Positions 1 through 8,100 of a DNA stretch of 9,469 nucleotides are shown here, one piece after another. The DNA lies in contig JACPTH010000512.1 of NCBI GenBank assembly GCA_016192885.1, positions 1 through 9,469 of the forward strand, written 5' to 3'. The position numbers and the translations under genes were made by a program. The DNA comes from a bacterium (GTDB taxonomy: Bacteria > Muiribacteriota > Ozemobacteria > Ozemobacterales > Ozemobacteraceae). A model generated the notes under the pieces. It saw only the letters and a program-made list of their open reading frames with translations, did no database searches and was not told where the DNA came from. Each line of letters starts with the position of its first letter. Positions within the stretch are counted from its first letter, which is position 1.

Positions 1-2
1 AA

Positions 3-365
3 AGTAAACCTGAGTTGCTAAAAAAAATAGGGATTTTAGACCAACCTTTTTTTCATTTAAATTCAAGAAAAGCCCATGGACGAATTCTCGCGTCCGAAAC
101 AATTTCTGAAGATGATTTGCTTGAATCTTTTGTAAAAGATCCAACCTATGAATCCATGTTCAAAGAATTAATCTCTTTTTTTGACAGGGGAATGAAACTG
201 AACCCTAATGACCCGAATTTTAAAGAAATTTCAAATTCCCTTTGGCGGGAAAAACAAGGTTCGAAAAACCCTTTTATAGGCGCTTTGGCCTGGAACATCG
301 GATGGGGTTTTGAACTTCAAGAAGAATTAGACCAAAAAATCACTGAACTTTTAAAAAGGTTGTAG
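3..365 (+). CDS. C-terminal part of an unrecognised protein (5' end outside window)
   Basis: The reading frame is open from the first bases of the window to a TAG at 363-365. A TTG at 15 could be read as a start, but no ribosome binding site precedes it and the frame continues upstream, so this is most likely the last ~120 residues of a longer protein. The sequence is soluble in character, with mixed charge and no membrane segment, and is probably mainly helical (segments around FKELISFFDRG and ELDQKITELLKRL). A middle stretch with Asn, Pro and Trp (NPNDPNFKEISNSLWREK, then AWNIGWGFE) may be a folded core. I do not recognise the family. It converges on the FmdB-type gene, with 115 bases between the two stop codons and no strong terminator seen there. 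Confidence 0.6.
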   Translation, partial: SKPELLKKIGILDQPFFHLNSRKAHGRILASETISEDDLLESFVKDPTYESMFKELISFFDRGMKLNPNDPNFKEISNSLWREKQGSKNPFIGALAWNIGWGFELQEELDQKITELLKRL

Positions 366-480
366 TTTTGAAAGCGTTAGCCATTTATAAATCGGCTTTA
401 ACCGCGGAACTCCACAATAAATTCGGTAGCAAATTAATAATGGTTTTTCCGATCGCTAATAGCTGAATGCTTGCATTGTT

Positions 481-870
481 TTAATCGCCTGAGGGATCTC
501 CAGGAACTCCTCCGGGAATATTCATTCCACCCGGCCCATTTTGAAACGAATTTTCGCCTTTGGAAAGCTCTTCTTCCGCCATCGCTTCGATTTCATCCCC
601 CATATCTTCCCCCATCTCTTTTGCCATGGTTTTGGCCCATCGGGCAATGGATCTTGGGTCGCTCTCGTCAATTCCCGACAATTTTGATGGGTCCGCCATC
701 GACTCAAGAATTTGTTCTTCGGATCGAATGGTTCTAAACCTTGAAATCATTCGGTCGCTTTTTCTTGAAGCGCAAAATTCACATGGCGGATGTTCGGAAA
801 TCTCGGAAACCTTGCAAAACACTGAAAACCTCTTTTTACAGTCTAAACAACGGTATTCATAAATAGGCAT
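481..870 (-). CDS. FmdB-family zinc-ribbon protein
   Basis: The 129-residue product begins MPIYEYRCLDC, the hallmark start of the FmdB / CxxC zinc-ribbon family (putative regulatory or nucleic-acid-associated small proteins; exact function is not established for most members). The four metal ligands are visible as C8-x2-C11 and C30-x2-C33, with an extra C19 between them. After the ribbon (about residues 1-40) comes a longer tail: an Arg/Ser-rich stretch, an acidic Met/Glu-rich helix around residues 80-105, and a Gly/Pro/Met-rich end. Many family members are only 60-110 residues, so this tail is on the long side. The ATG at 870 is supported by AAGGAG five bases upstream (876-881) and by the family-typical N-terminus. 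The gene is divergent from the HEAT-cyclase gene and appears to be monocistronic. The family call is strong; the function is only inferred. Confidence 0.88.
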   Translation of the reverse strand: MPIYEYRCLDCKKRFSVFCKVSEISEHPPCEFCASRKSDRMISRFRTIRSEEQILESMADPSKLSGIDESDPRSIARWAKTMAKEMGEDMGDEIEAMAEEELSKGENSFQNGPGGMNIPGGVPGDPSGD

Positions 871-914
871 AATCGCTCCTTGGAGAGCCCCTTCTTCGGG
901 AACTTTTTGAGTAG

Positions 915-943
915 ATTATAAGCGTATTTTATTGTAATATCAA
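915..943 (-). promoter_or_regulatory. Sigma70-type promoter for the FmdB-family gene
   Basis: On the minus strand, TTGATA (938-943) and a perfect TATAAT (915-920) are separated by exactly 17 bases. Transcription would begin near 908, giving an untranslated leader of about 38 bases before the ATG at 870. That leader contains the ribosome binding site AAGGAG, next to a weak GCTC/GAGC pairing that could partly cover it; I would not call the pairing regulatory without further evidence. Confidence 0.75.
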
Positions 944-1067
944 GGTGGAAAATCTTATGGTAAGCGTTCGGTGTTAGGTTTCTTGGTTAAACTCCATTTC
1001 TCCTGTTCACTTCTTTATGATATTACCTGAATATATCGTGAAGCAAATCTCCAGGAGTTTTTGACGA

Positions 1068-1127
1068 ATGCTGACCGCAGAAGGCGGATGGCCGCCCCGC
1101 GAAAGGTTTATTAATTCTTTAAGGTAA
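1068..1127 (+). CDS. Possible 19-residue leader peptide upstream of the HEAT-cyclase gene
   Basis: An ATG at 1068 is preceded by AGGAG at 1053-1057 (10-base spacing) and opens a 19-codon frame ending in TAA at 1125-1127, only 5 bases before the ATG of the large gene at 1133. The peptide would read MLTAEGGWPPRERFINSLR. The arrangement suits a translated leader coupled to the downstream start, but such short frames also occur by chance. The stretch WPPRERFINSLR faintly resembles the N-terminus of uroporphyrinogen-decarboxylase-like methyltransferases; this is too short to mean much. Confidence 0.25.
   Translation: MLTAEGGWPPRERFINSLR
1083..1096 (+). other. Short GC-rich hairpin in the leader of the HEAT-cyclase gene
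   Basis: GGCGG (1083-1087) and CCGCC (1092-1096) are perfect complements around a four-base ATGG loop. The hairpin ends 36 bases before the ATG at 1133. No T-run follows, so it is not a terminator. It lies inside the putative leader ORF, where it could influence translation; that role is inferred. Confidence 0.4.
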
Positions 1128-1132
1128 CCCTT

Positions 1133-4100
1133 ATGGAAAAGTCAACGCATGAATTAATTGCGAGCAGCGATGAGTTGCTTTGGAAACAGGGATGTGAGGC
1201 CCTTTCCGTAGAGCATACCGACTCCGCGTGCATCGCTTTAATCGGCCTTCTAGGGGATAAGATTTGGAGGAAACGCGAATTTGCCGCCAAGTTTTTAATC
1301 GAATGGGGGCCTGAAGTTGTTCCGAACCTTGTTAAGAGTTTAGATGAGACTCTGCCTGATCATTTTTATTGGAGTTTATTCGTTCTGGGTCATTTCGATA
1401 TTCCAATCGGCCGGGAAAAAATTCTTCAAAATTTGAAATCTCCAAAAGCGGAAATTAGGGCATACGCAATTCGAGCCCTTTCTGTATGCGCTTCCCTGCA
1501 AAACGCAAGGGTCCTTTATCCCCTTTTGAGCGACCGCAATTGGACCATTCGAAAGCTTACGTTCGAAAAACTTTTTTCTTTTGGAAAAGTCATCCTTGAA
1601 GATCTTCGCCAAATTCTCTTGGATAACAAAGACGAACCGAGCCATTCGGTCGTGGCTCTTTTCGCGAAACTCGGACAGGAAAAGGTTCTTCCCGAGTTGA
1701 TTAAGCTTTATCAAGAAGGTTCTTTCTCCATGCGATATTCAGTTGTTTCTGCTTTAAGTGAAGTTGAATTAGGCGAATCGGTAGATTTTATTATCCAATC
1801 CCTTTCTGATTCATCTTGGGTTATTCGGAAAAAATCCGCCGAAGTTTTGATTCAGATGGGAACGCGAATCTTCGATAGGCTTTCGGCTTGGTTCGGACAA
1901 GGCGATTCCATAATGAAACGCCAGATAATTGACATAATAGTTTCACTACTTGGCGAACGGGCCTTACCACTTATCCAAAGGTTACTTGGAAGCCCCGACC
2001 AGGAATACCGAATTTTGGCGGTTGAAAGTCTTAGCAAGCTTCCGGGAGATTCCGCGGCTAGATTACTTATCAAAAGCATGAACGACCAACACAGAATCGT
2101 AGCCGATTATGCTTCCGAATGCTTGGCAAAGAAGAGCAATCTAAATCTTGACCTCTTGGTCGAGCACCTCTCCACCGAAGACGAAAATTTGCGGTTTTTG
2201 ATTATTAAAACCATCGGAACCATCGGCGGTTTGGCATTGAACCCGATTATTCAAATCCTTGAAAACGGCTCCAAAGATGAACGAATGTTTTTGCTAGGCG
2301 TCCTTCAAAGAATTTCCCCGTCCGAAAAACTTATCGATGCCCTAATTAAAATGTTGGGTGATTCCAGTTGGCCGATTAGAAGCGCCTCAGCCGCATGTTT
2401 AAAAGGTTATGGGGAAAAAGCCGTTCCGGGAATTGTCCGTGTTTTGAACCATGAATCCGATGATGTCCAATACTGGGCAAAGCGCGTGCTTTTTTCCATG
2501 GGGAACGTAGCGGTTGACTCCCTCACTCAAATCTTGGAACACGGGTCCGACCCGTCTCTTGTTCCCCATCTCATTTCCGCGCTTTTATCAGTCGATCACC
2601 CCGAGGCAGTCCCGGTAGTTCTAAGGTTCCTTCAAAATAATGATGATAATCGAATTCTATTTATCATTGATGGTATCCAGGAAATCACTTCTCGCGAGGT
2701 TATTAACAATATTTTGAATCTCATTAATCACCCGGACCAAAGAGCGGTTCAATGGCTTTCTCACTTGCTTCGAAAGGTAAAAAAGCCGGCATTGCGAAAG
2801 ATTGTTTTGTTAGGCTTTGGCCATTCAGAGGAAAGATGCCGTCTTTTTGTCATTGATTCGGTTAATTACTGGGAAGCTCTCACGGAACCGGAGCTGAAGA
2901 CCATCTCTCGCCAATTGGATATCGAACGAAATCCCCAAAATGTGATCGGGTTGTTTCGGGCTTTGGGAAACTACCCTGTTCCCAACGTAATCGAAGCGAT
3001 TAAGAATTACCTAAAATCATGCGAACCTAATTTGATGCTTGATTTGATGGTCCTCCTTGCGGAAACCGAGCGCTCTCAGTTTTTTCAAATGCTTATTGAG
3101 ACTCTGCGCGCAAGATCCGAGGTAATTCAACCCGAGGATGTCGATCGGGTAGGAAAGATCCTGGGACTCTTGTACAAAAGCAAGCCGGAAGGAATACTTC
3201 AGGGCCTTTCTTCCCCCACGATGGCCTACCGGCTTTGCAGCGTCGTCGCCCTTGAGCAAATTCAAGGGAAACGCATTGCTTTTGCATTGATGGACAGCCT
3301 AAACATGAATGATGACCCCACTATCATTAATCGCGCGGTAAAAATTCTTGCAGGTTACTTTTTTTCCGAAGATTTTCGCGTGAAAGGAGCGGTTACCGAT
3401 TATTTCCTGAATTTGGGAAAAGGAATAATCGATCCTCTCATTGAGTTCGCAAGAGATTTGGAAAACCCGGTGGATAGAAAATCGCTAATAGACCTTATTG
3501 AAAGCGTCGGCGGTGTCGTCGATCCGCAAATGTTCACTAAGGGAGAGAGAAAAGTCGTTCTTTCCGATTCGAGGCTCGATGAGGTTCTGGAAAAACGCAA
3601 AAAAGCGCTTAATGAACTTGAAAAATACGATGAAATCATCCGTGTCTCTCATACCCAAGATCTTACCATCATGTTTACCGATGTGAAGGGATATACTGCT
3701 TTTAGCTCAAAGGCCTCACTTTCAGACGTAATGATAATGTTAAAACAACACGATGAAATACTTCTCCCCATTATTACCAAGCATGAAGGTCAGGTTTTGA
3801 AAAAAATCGGCGACGCATTCTTGGTTATTTTTGAAAAGCCGCACAAATCGATTCTTTCGGCGATCGAAATCCAGCGGGAGTTAAAAAAATATAATTCCGA
3901 CGCACCTGACGAAAGAAAACTCGGCGTCAGAGTGGCGATAAATACCGGGTCCGTCATTCGACGGGAGGGAGATATTTTTGGAGACGCGGTTAACGTGACG
4001 TCAAGATTGGAGGGAGTGGCTGACGCCGAGGAAATAGTAATTTCGGAATCCACCTTCCTTCAGGTTGATCAAAAGATTTTTGAAATCACTTCTTTCGGCG

Positions 4101-4156
4101 AACATAAACTAAAGGGAATCGAAAAGCCGGTAAAAGCTTTTAAAGTCGCCTGGTAG
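1133..4156 (+). CDS. HEAT-repeat solenoid fused to a class III adenylate cyclase domain
   Basis: This 1007-residue protein probably makes cAMP from ATP in the cytoplasm. Residues ~1-780 are consecutive PBS-lyase-type HEAT repeats of about 31 residues, forming an alpha solenoid. A recurring L-(G/S)-D-x-x-W-x-x-R unit has Trp at 45, 137, 229 and 413. A Lys/Glu-rich, probably coiled segment (~810-838) leads to the cyclase domain (~840-1007). That domain has both metal-binding Asp (D850 in FTDVKGYT, D894 in KKIGDAF), the adenine-specifying pair K890 and D947, and the transition-state residues N954 and R958 in VNVTSR. It therefore looks active, with adenylate rather than guanylate specificity, and should work as a homodimer. 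No signal peptide or membrane segment is visible. The ATG at 1133 has AAGG at 1121-1124, with 8-base spacing. The input signal is unknown; HEAT solenoids usually bind proteins. Confidence 0.92.
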   Translation: MEKSTHELIASSDELLWKQGCEALSVEHTDSACIALIGLLGDKIWRKREFAAKFLIEWGPEVVPNLVKSLDETLPDHFYWSLFVLGHFDIPIGREKILQNLKSPKAEIRAYAIRALSVCASLQNARVLYPLLSDRNWTIRKLTFEKLFSFGKVILEDLRQILLDNKDEPSHSVVALFAKLGQEKVLPELIKLYQEGSFSMRYSVVSALSEVELGESVDFIIQSLSDSSWVIRKKSAEVLIQMGTRIFDRLSAWFGQGDSIMKRQIIDIIVSLLGERALPLIQRLLGSPDQEYRILAVESLSKLPGDSAARLLIKSMNDQHRIVADYASECLAKKSNLNLDLLVEHLSTEDENLRFLIIKTIGTIGGLALNPIIQILENGSKDERMFLLGVLQRISPSEKLIDALIKMLGDSSWPIRSASAACLKGYGEKAVPGIVRVLNHESDDVQYWAKRVLFSMGNVAVDSLTQILEHGSDPSLVPHLISALLSVDHPEAVPVVLRFLQNNDDNRILFIIDGIQEITSREVINNILNLINHPDQRAVQWLSHLLRKVKKPALRKIVLLGFGHSEERCRLFVIDSVNYWEALTEPELKTISRQLDIERNPQNVIGLFRALGNYPVPNVIEAIKNYLKSCEPNLMLDLMVLLAETERSQFFQMLIETLRARSEVIQPEDVDRVGKILGLLYKSKPEGILQGLSSPTMAYRLCSVVALEQIQGKRIAFALMDSLNMNDDPTIINRAVKILAGYFFSEDFRVKGAVTDYFLNLGKGIIDPLIEFARDLENPVDRKSLIDLIESVGGVVDPQMFTKGERKVVLSDSRLDEVLEKRKKALNELEKYDEIIRVSHTQDLTIMFTDVKGYTAFSSKASLSDVMIMLKQHDEILLPIITKHEGQVLKKIGDAFLVIFEKPHKSILSAIEIQRELKKYNSDAPDERKLGVRVAINTGSVIRREGDIFGDAVNVTSRLEGVADAEEIVISESTFLQVDQKIFEITSFGEHKLKGIEKPVKAFKVAW

Positions 4157-4164
4157 AAACGTTA

Positions 4165-4299
4165 GGGGAAATTTTTGATTTTTGATTTGAGGAGGAAAGC
4201 CTGATTCGTGGATGAAAGGGAGCTGAAGGCCAGAACGCTGAAATTTGGGTTGTGTATCATGCGATTGGCGAAGTTTGTTCACAAATCAAAAATTCCCCC
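4165..4299. repeat. Inverted repeat flanking the four-helix-bundle remnant
   Basis: ATTTTTGATTTG at 4178-4189 is perfectly complementary to CAAATCAAAAAT at 4282-4293. In a second register, GGGGAAATTTTTGATTT (4165-4181) matches the complement of the right arm through to CCCC near 4298, apart from one extra A. The left arm also contains a direct repeat of TTTTTGATT. The arms bracket about 92 bases. This could be a remnant of a small mobile or recombining repeat; no target-site duplication was found. Confidence 0.55.
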
Positions 4300-4309
4300 G
4301 AGTTATTGA
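4208..4309 (+). pseudogene. N-terminal remnant of a four-helix-bundle (23S rRNA IVS-type) protein gene
   Basis: Starting at a GTG (4208), with GAGGAGG at 4189-4195 upstream, the frame reads VDERELKARTLKFGLCIMRL and runs on to a TGA at 4307-4309, 33 codons in all. The beginning closely resembles the opening helix of four-helix-bundle proteins of the 23S rRNA intervening-sequence family, whose members commonly start with Asp/Glu-Arg-Glu-Leu-Lys-x-Arg-Thr followed by Phe-Ala-Leu-Arg-Ile-x-Arg-Leu. Those proteins are typically about 110-130 residues with a conserved LLRSGTSVGANYRAA segment. That segment is absent here in all three plus-strand frames, so this appears to be a truncated relic. The end of the frame runs into the right arm of the inverted repeat. 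The match is from memory of the family, not from a search. Confidence 0.55.
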
Positions 4310-4317
4310 GAAGATGC

Positions 4318-5172
4318 ATGCATACTTTACCGGGCCGAGTTGCGGTAGTAACAGGGGCAGCCAGTGGAATAGGCCTTGCCGCGAGTTTCCAATTGGTACT
4401 AAATGGTTGCCATGTCGCTCTTGTTGATATTGATGAAATAGGTTTGAGTAAAATTGTCCCCCAGCTTTCAGGGAGAAACGCCAGAATAACTTCTCATGTA
4501 ATCAACGTCGCTGAACGCTCAAGCATGGAAAAACTCCCCGAGGAAATTCATCGAGCCCATGGGAACATTCATATTCTCGTAAACAGCGCTGGAGTTTCAA
4601 TGACTTCTTCTTGTGACGATGCTACAATAGAAGACTTTCAATGGGTAATGAATACAAACTTTTGGAGCGTTGTCTTTGGTTGCAAATTTTTTCTTCCTTT
4701 CTTTCGGCGGGTTGATGAAGCTCATATTGTTAATCTTTCAAGTTTATATGGGTTCGTGGGAATCCCCACCCAAACCGCTTACTGTTCTTCCAAATTCGCG
4801 ATTCGCGGATTCACCGAGTCTCTTCGAGCTGAATTGTACGGCACCCAAATCGGGGTGACTTGCGTTTACCCTGGAAGCGTAAAAACGAATTTGATCAGGA
4901 ATTCCAAAGTTCTTGATCCCCTTAACCCAAACCGGAAGAAAAACCTAATTCGATATTTCGAAAATGCCATGAACCCAAATGAAGTAGCATGCAAGATTGT
5001 TTTTGGAATTAAAAATAACTCCCCTCGCATAGTCACTTCAGTCGAAGCACATCTTGCGGATATTTTCAGTCGCCTAAGTCCTTCTTTGACTCACGAAATA
5101 ATTTCTAGAATTAGAAAGAAAAAAGTCGATCGTTTTAAAAATAGCCTTGATTCAGTTGCAAGAAAGTGGTGA
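4318..5172 (+). CDS. Classical short-chain dehydrogenase/reductase (SDR)
   Basis: The product is an NAD(P)(H)-dependent oxidoreductase with a single Rossmann fold, 284 residues from the ATG at 4318. Visible motifs are the TGAASGIG dinucleotide-binding loop (12-19), Asp37 at the end of the second strand (suggesting NAD rather than NADP preference), NSAG (89-92, for the usual NNAG), and the catalytic tetrad N114, S142, Y155 and K159 within YCSSK. A typical YPGSVKT follows the active site. The C-terminal ~60 residues, basic and helical, probably determine substrate, which I cannot name. The frame is open upstream to a GTG at 4252, but those 22 extra residues overlap the inverted-repeat arm and the four-helix-bundle remnant, and the Rossmann strand begins just after Met 4318, so I chose 4318. 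Its binding site (GAGAAG, 4308-4313) is weak. The stop lies 6 bases before smc, suggesting co-transcription. Confidence 0.88.
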   Translation: MHTLPGRVAVVTGAASGIGLAASFQLVLNGCHVALVDIDEIGLSKIVPQLSGRNARITSHVINVAERSSMEKLPEEIHRAHGNIHILVNSAGVSMTSSCDDATIEDFQWVMNTNFWSVVFGCKFFLPFFRRVDEAHIVNLSSLYGFVGIPTQTAYCSSKFAIRGFTESLRAELYGTQIGVTCVYPGSVKTNLIRNSKVLDPLNPNRKKNLIRYFENAMNPNEVACKIVFGIKNNSPRIVTSVEAHLADIFSRLSPSLTHEIISRIRKKKVDRFKNSLDSVARKW

Positions 5173-5178
5173 ATTTGG

Positions 5179-8100
5179 ATGTATCTAAAATCTCTCGAAT
5201 TAATGGGGTTTAAATCCTTCGGTCATAAAACCGTTTTTGACTTTCAACCCGGAATTACCGCAATTATCGGCCCAAACGGCTCGGGAAAAAGCAATATTTG
5301 CGACGCCATTCGATGGGTTCTCGGGGAGCAAAGCGCGAAAACACTTCGCGGAAATAAAATGACCGAGGTCATATTCGCCGGTTCAAAAGAACTTCGCTCC
5401 GCCCAATTTGCACAAGTAAAGCTGATTCTAGACAACATTGATAAGCAATTGCCCATTGAAGAAGGTGAAGTAAGCTTCGGTCGTCAACTTTTTCGATCCG
5501 GAGAAAGCAATTACTTTTTTAACGAAAACAAATCCCTTCTATCCAACCTCCGCGAAATCCTTATGGACACCGGAATTGGAAAGGACGGCTACTCGGTCAT
5601 CGGCCAAGGCGATATAGATGATATTATTTTCCAGCGTATCCAAAGCCGAAGAGCCTTGATAGAAGAAGCCGCGGGAATCACTAAATTCAAGCACCGGAAA
5701 ACCAGCGCATTACAGAAACTTTTTTCTACACAAGAAAATATTACACGCCTTGGCGACATAATTGTTGAAATAGAATCACAATTGGGCCCTTTGGGGGAAC
5801 AAGCGGAGAAAACTCGAAAATACCAAGCTCTCTCAAACGAAATTCAAGCTCTTGAAATTGACTTAACCCTTTTTGATCTGTCAAGGCTTTTTGATGACCG
5901 CGAAAATGTTGAATCCATGAGGAGAGGCCTTATTTCCAAACTTGATGAACTTTCAAAGTTCCTGGAAGAAATTGGAAACAAAAAGCTCGTGATTCGAGAC
6001 CAACTGGTTTTATTCGAAGACGGCCTTAGGAATCAACAGAAAAATATTCGTGAAGCTACCCAGGCCGTCGATGAGATAAAAAATTCAATCTCGTCGAACA
6101 AAGAAGAACTTAGAAGCCACCAGGCTCGAAGGGAAGCTATTCTTGAAGAAATGGCCTCTCTTGAAGAAGAACTTTTTAAAACCATCCAGGAAATTAAAGA
6201 CGCCGAAGAGCGTTTGGCGGATGGAGACTCCGCTCAAGTAAACATTCAAGGAAGAGTTTCGGAAATCGACGGAAATATATCACTTGTACAAAACGAGCTA
6301 TCCAGCCATCTTAGGGAAATTTCACAGGATAAAGAATCTTCTTTTCAAATCGCGGTGCTCTTAACCGAGAAAAGGAATCAGTTCACCACGCATTCTCAAC
6401 AAATTCAAATGCTTGAACGACAGTTGGAAAAAGGCGAGGGCGATATCAATTCTCTCAACGCAGAAATAGCAAAAATTGAAACGGAAATTAAACGTCTCGA
6501 AGTTGAAATTGGCACTCTTGAGCAGGAAATTTCCTCTAGCACGAATAGCCTTTCCGAAGATAAAAACCGCCTTCAAAAAGTTGAAAAACAACTTGGAAAT
6601 ACAGAGGATGAAGTCAGCGCGATCAACGAACAAATAAAAATTTGCCATGCCCAGCGGAATTTACTTGAAGAAATGAGAAATCGAGGGGATGGCGGAATTT
6701 TTCGAGGAGTACGAGAGGTTTTATCCCTGAAAAGTCAAGGAACCAAAGGGATATTTGGAATGGTCGGAGATTTATTGACCGTGCCTCGCGGATATGAAAT
6801 TGCTTTTGAGGTTGCCCTAGGGGGAAACATTCAGGACATCGTTACCGCCGATGCCGATACCGCGCAAAAAGTAATTGGGATCTTAAAGGAAAGAAAAGCG
6901 GGCCGCGCAACTTTCTTACCTCTAGACCTAATCCAAGCACCCTCTAGACTCGAAAAATTCCTGGGAAAGGGATGCCTAGGGGTTGCAATTGACCTCATTG
7001 AATATGATGCGAAATTTACCGTTATTATGAATCATCTTTTGGGCCGTACCTTAATTTTTGAGAACTTAGATTCCGCGATTTTGTTTTCAAAACAAAATAG
7101 AAATTTTGGGAGAATCGTAACCCTGGAAGGGGAACTCATTCGCTCTTCGGGAGCAATGACCGGCGGAAACGAAGGAGGGAAAAGCTCGGGTTTGCTTTCC
7201 AGAAAACGTGATATTGAAGAACTTGAACAAAAGGCGGCATCGTTGGAAAACCGCGAAAAAAAATGCCATTCCCTGCTTTCTAACCTTCGGAATGAAAGAA
7301 ATTCTCTTCTTTCCAGCGTTCGGCGCCATGAAGAAAACGTTGCCAGAAAAACCCAGTCACTTGACTTCTTTAAAGCCAGTAAAGAAAAACTTAATTATGA
7401 TTTTTCAGGCAGGCAATTAGATCATAAACGCATCGGTTCCGATTTTCGCGAGCTGCAGTCCGAGCGAAACCGTCTCAGCGCTTCAAGAGAACAAGTTCAA
7501 AACGAACTTTCCGCTATTGAAACCCAAAACAGAGACATCACGAAAAAACTCTCTGAACTATCCGGAAAGGAAGATGGAATCCAAATTCGTCTGAAAAGCC
7601 TTCATGGCTTACTTGAAGATGAGCGCCTTTCCTTGGCTCAAGTTGTTGAACGAAAAAAAGCCGTAAAAAAGGAGATTGACTCCGCTTCAAAGCGCCGAAA
7701 AACTTCCGAAGACCGCCGCATAAGGGCCGAAGGGGAAGCCCATAGACTGGCTCAACTCATTGAGTCCCTGGGGCAGGATCTATTGAAAATGCAAGGTTTG
7801 TTGGTTCAATCTGAGTCCCAAAAACAAAGTCTGGAAAGTAGTTTGGAAAGTTCCCAAGAAAAGTATCGGTTGCTTTCTCGCGAACTTGAAACCCTGGATC
7901 GAACTTATGTGAGCCGAGCAAAAATTGAAGACTCAACCAAAAACAAATTGGGAGAACAGAATATCCGACTCGCTGAAATAAATACGCATATTCACAATAA
8001 AGAAACCATTCTAACGGAAAAATTTAATTTTGACATCAATGAGGTAGGCTCTTACCCAATTAAATTTAATTCCCGCGAAGAGTTAACCGATCTTATCAAA

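Noticed and set aside
368..466. 32-codon frame starting with TTG in the gap after the first gene
   Set aside because: No ribosome binding site, no recognisable motif, and a short frame of this kind is expected by chance.
466..477. AATGC-TT-GCATT palindrome as a terminator between the convergent genes
   Set aside because: The stem is only five AT-leaning pairs with a two-base loop; a T-run is absent for the minus-strand gene and only GTTTT follows on the plus strand.
471..862. Plus-strand open frames opposite the FmdB-type gene
   Set aside because: They are antisense to a gene with a clear zinc-ribbon motif, ribosome binding site and promoter; their composition is Ser/Ile- or Pro-rich shadow sequence.
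964..1035. Promoter for the HEAT-cyclase gene (TATGAT at 1016-1021 or AATATA at 1030-1035)
   Set aside because: No convincing -35 hexamer lies at suitable spacing; TTCACT at 1006-1011 is poor, so no promoter is called.
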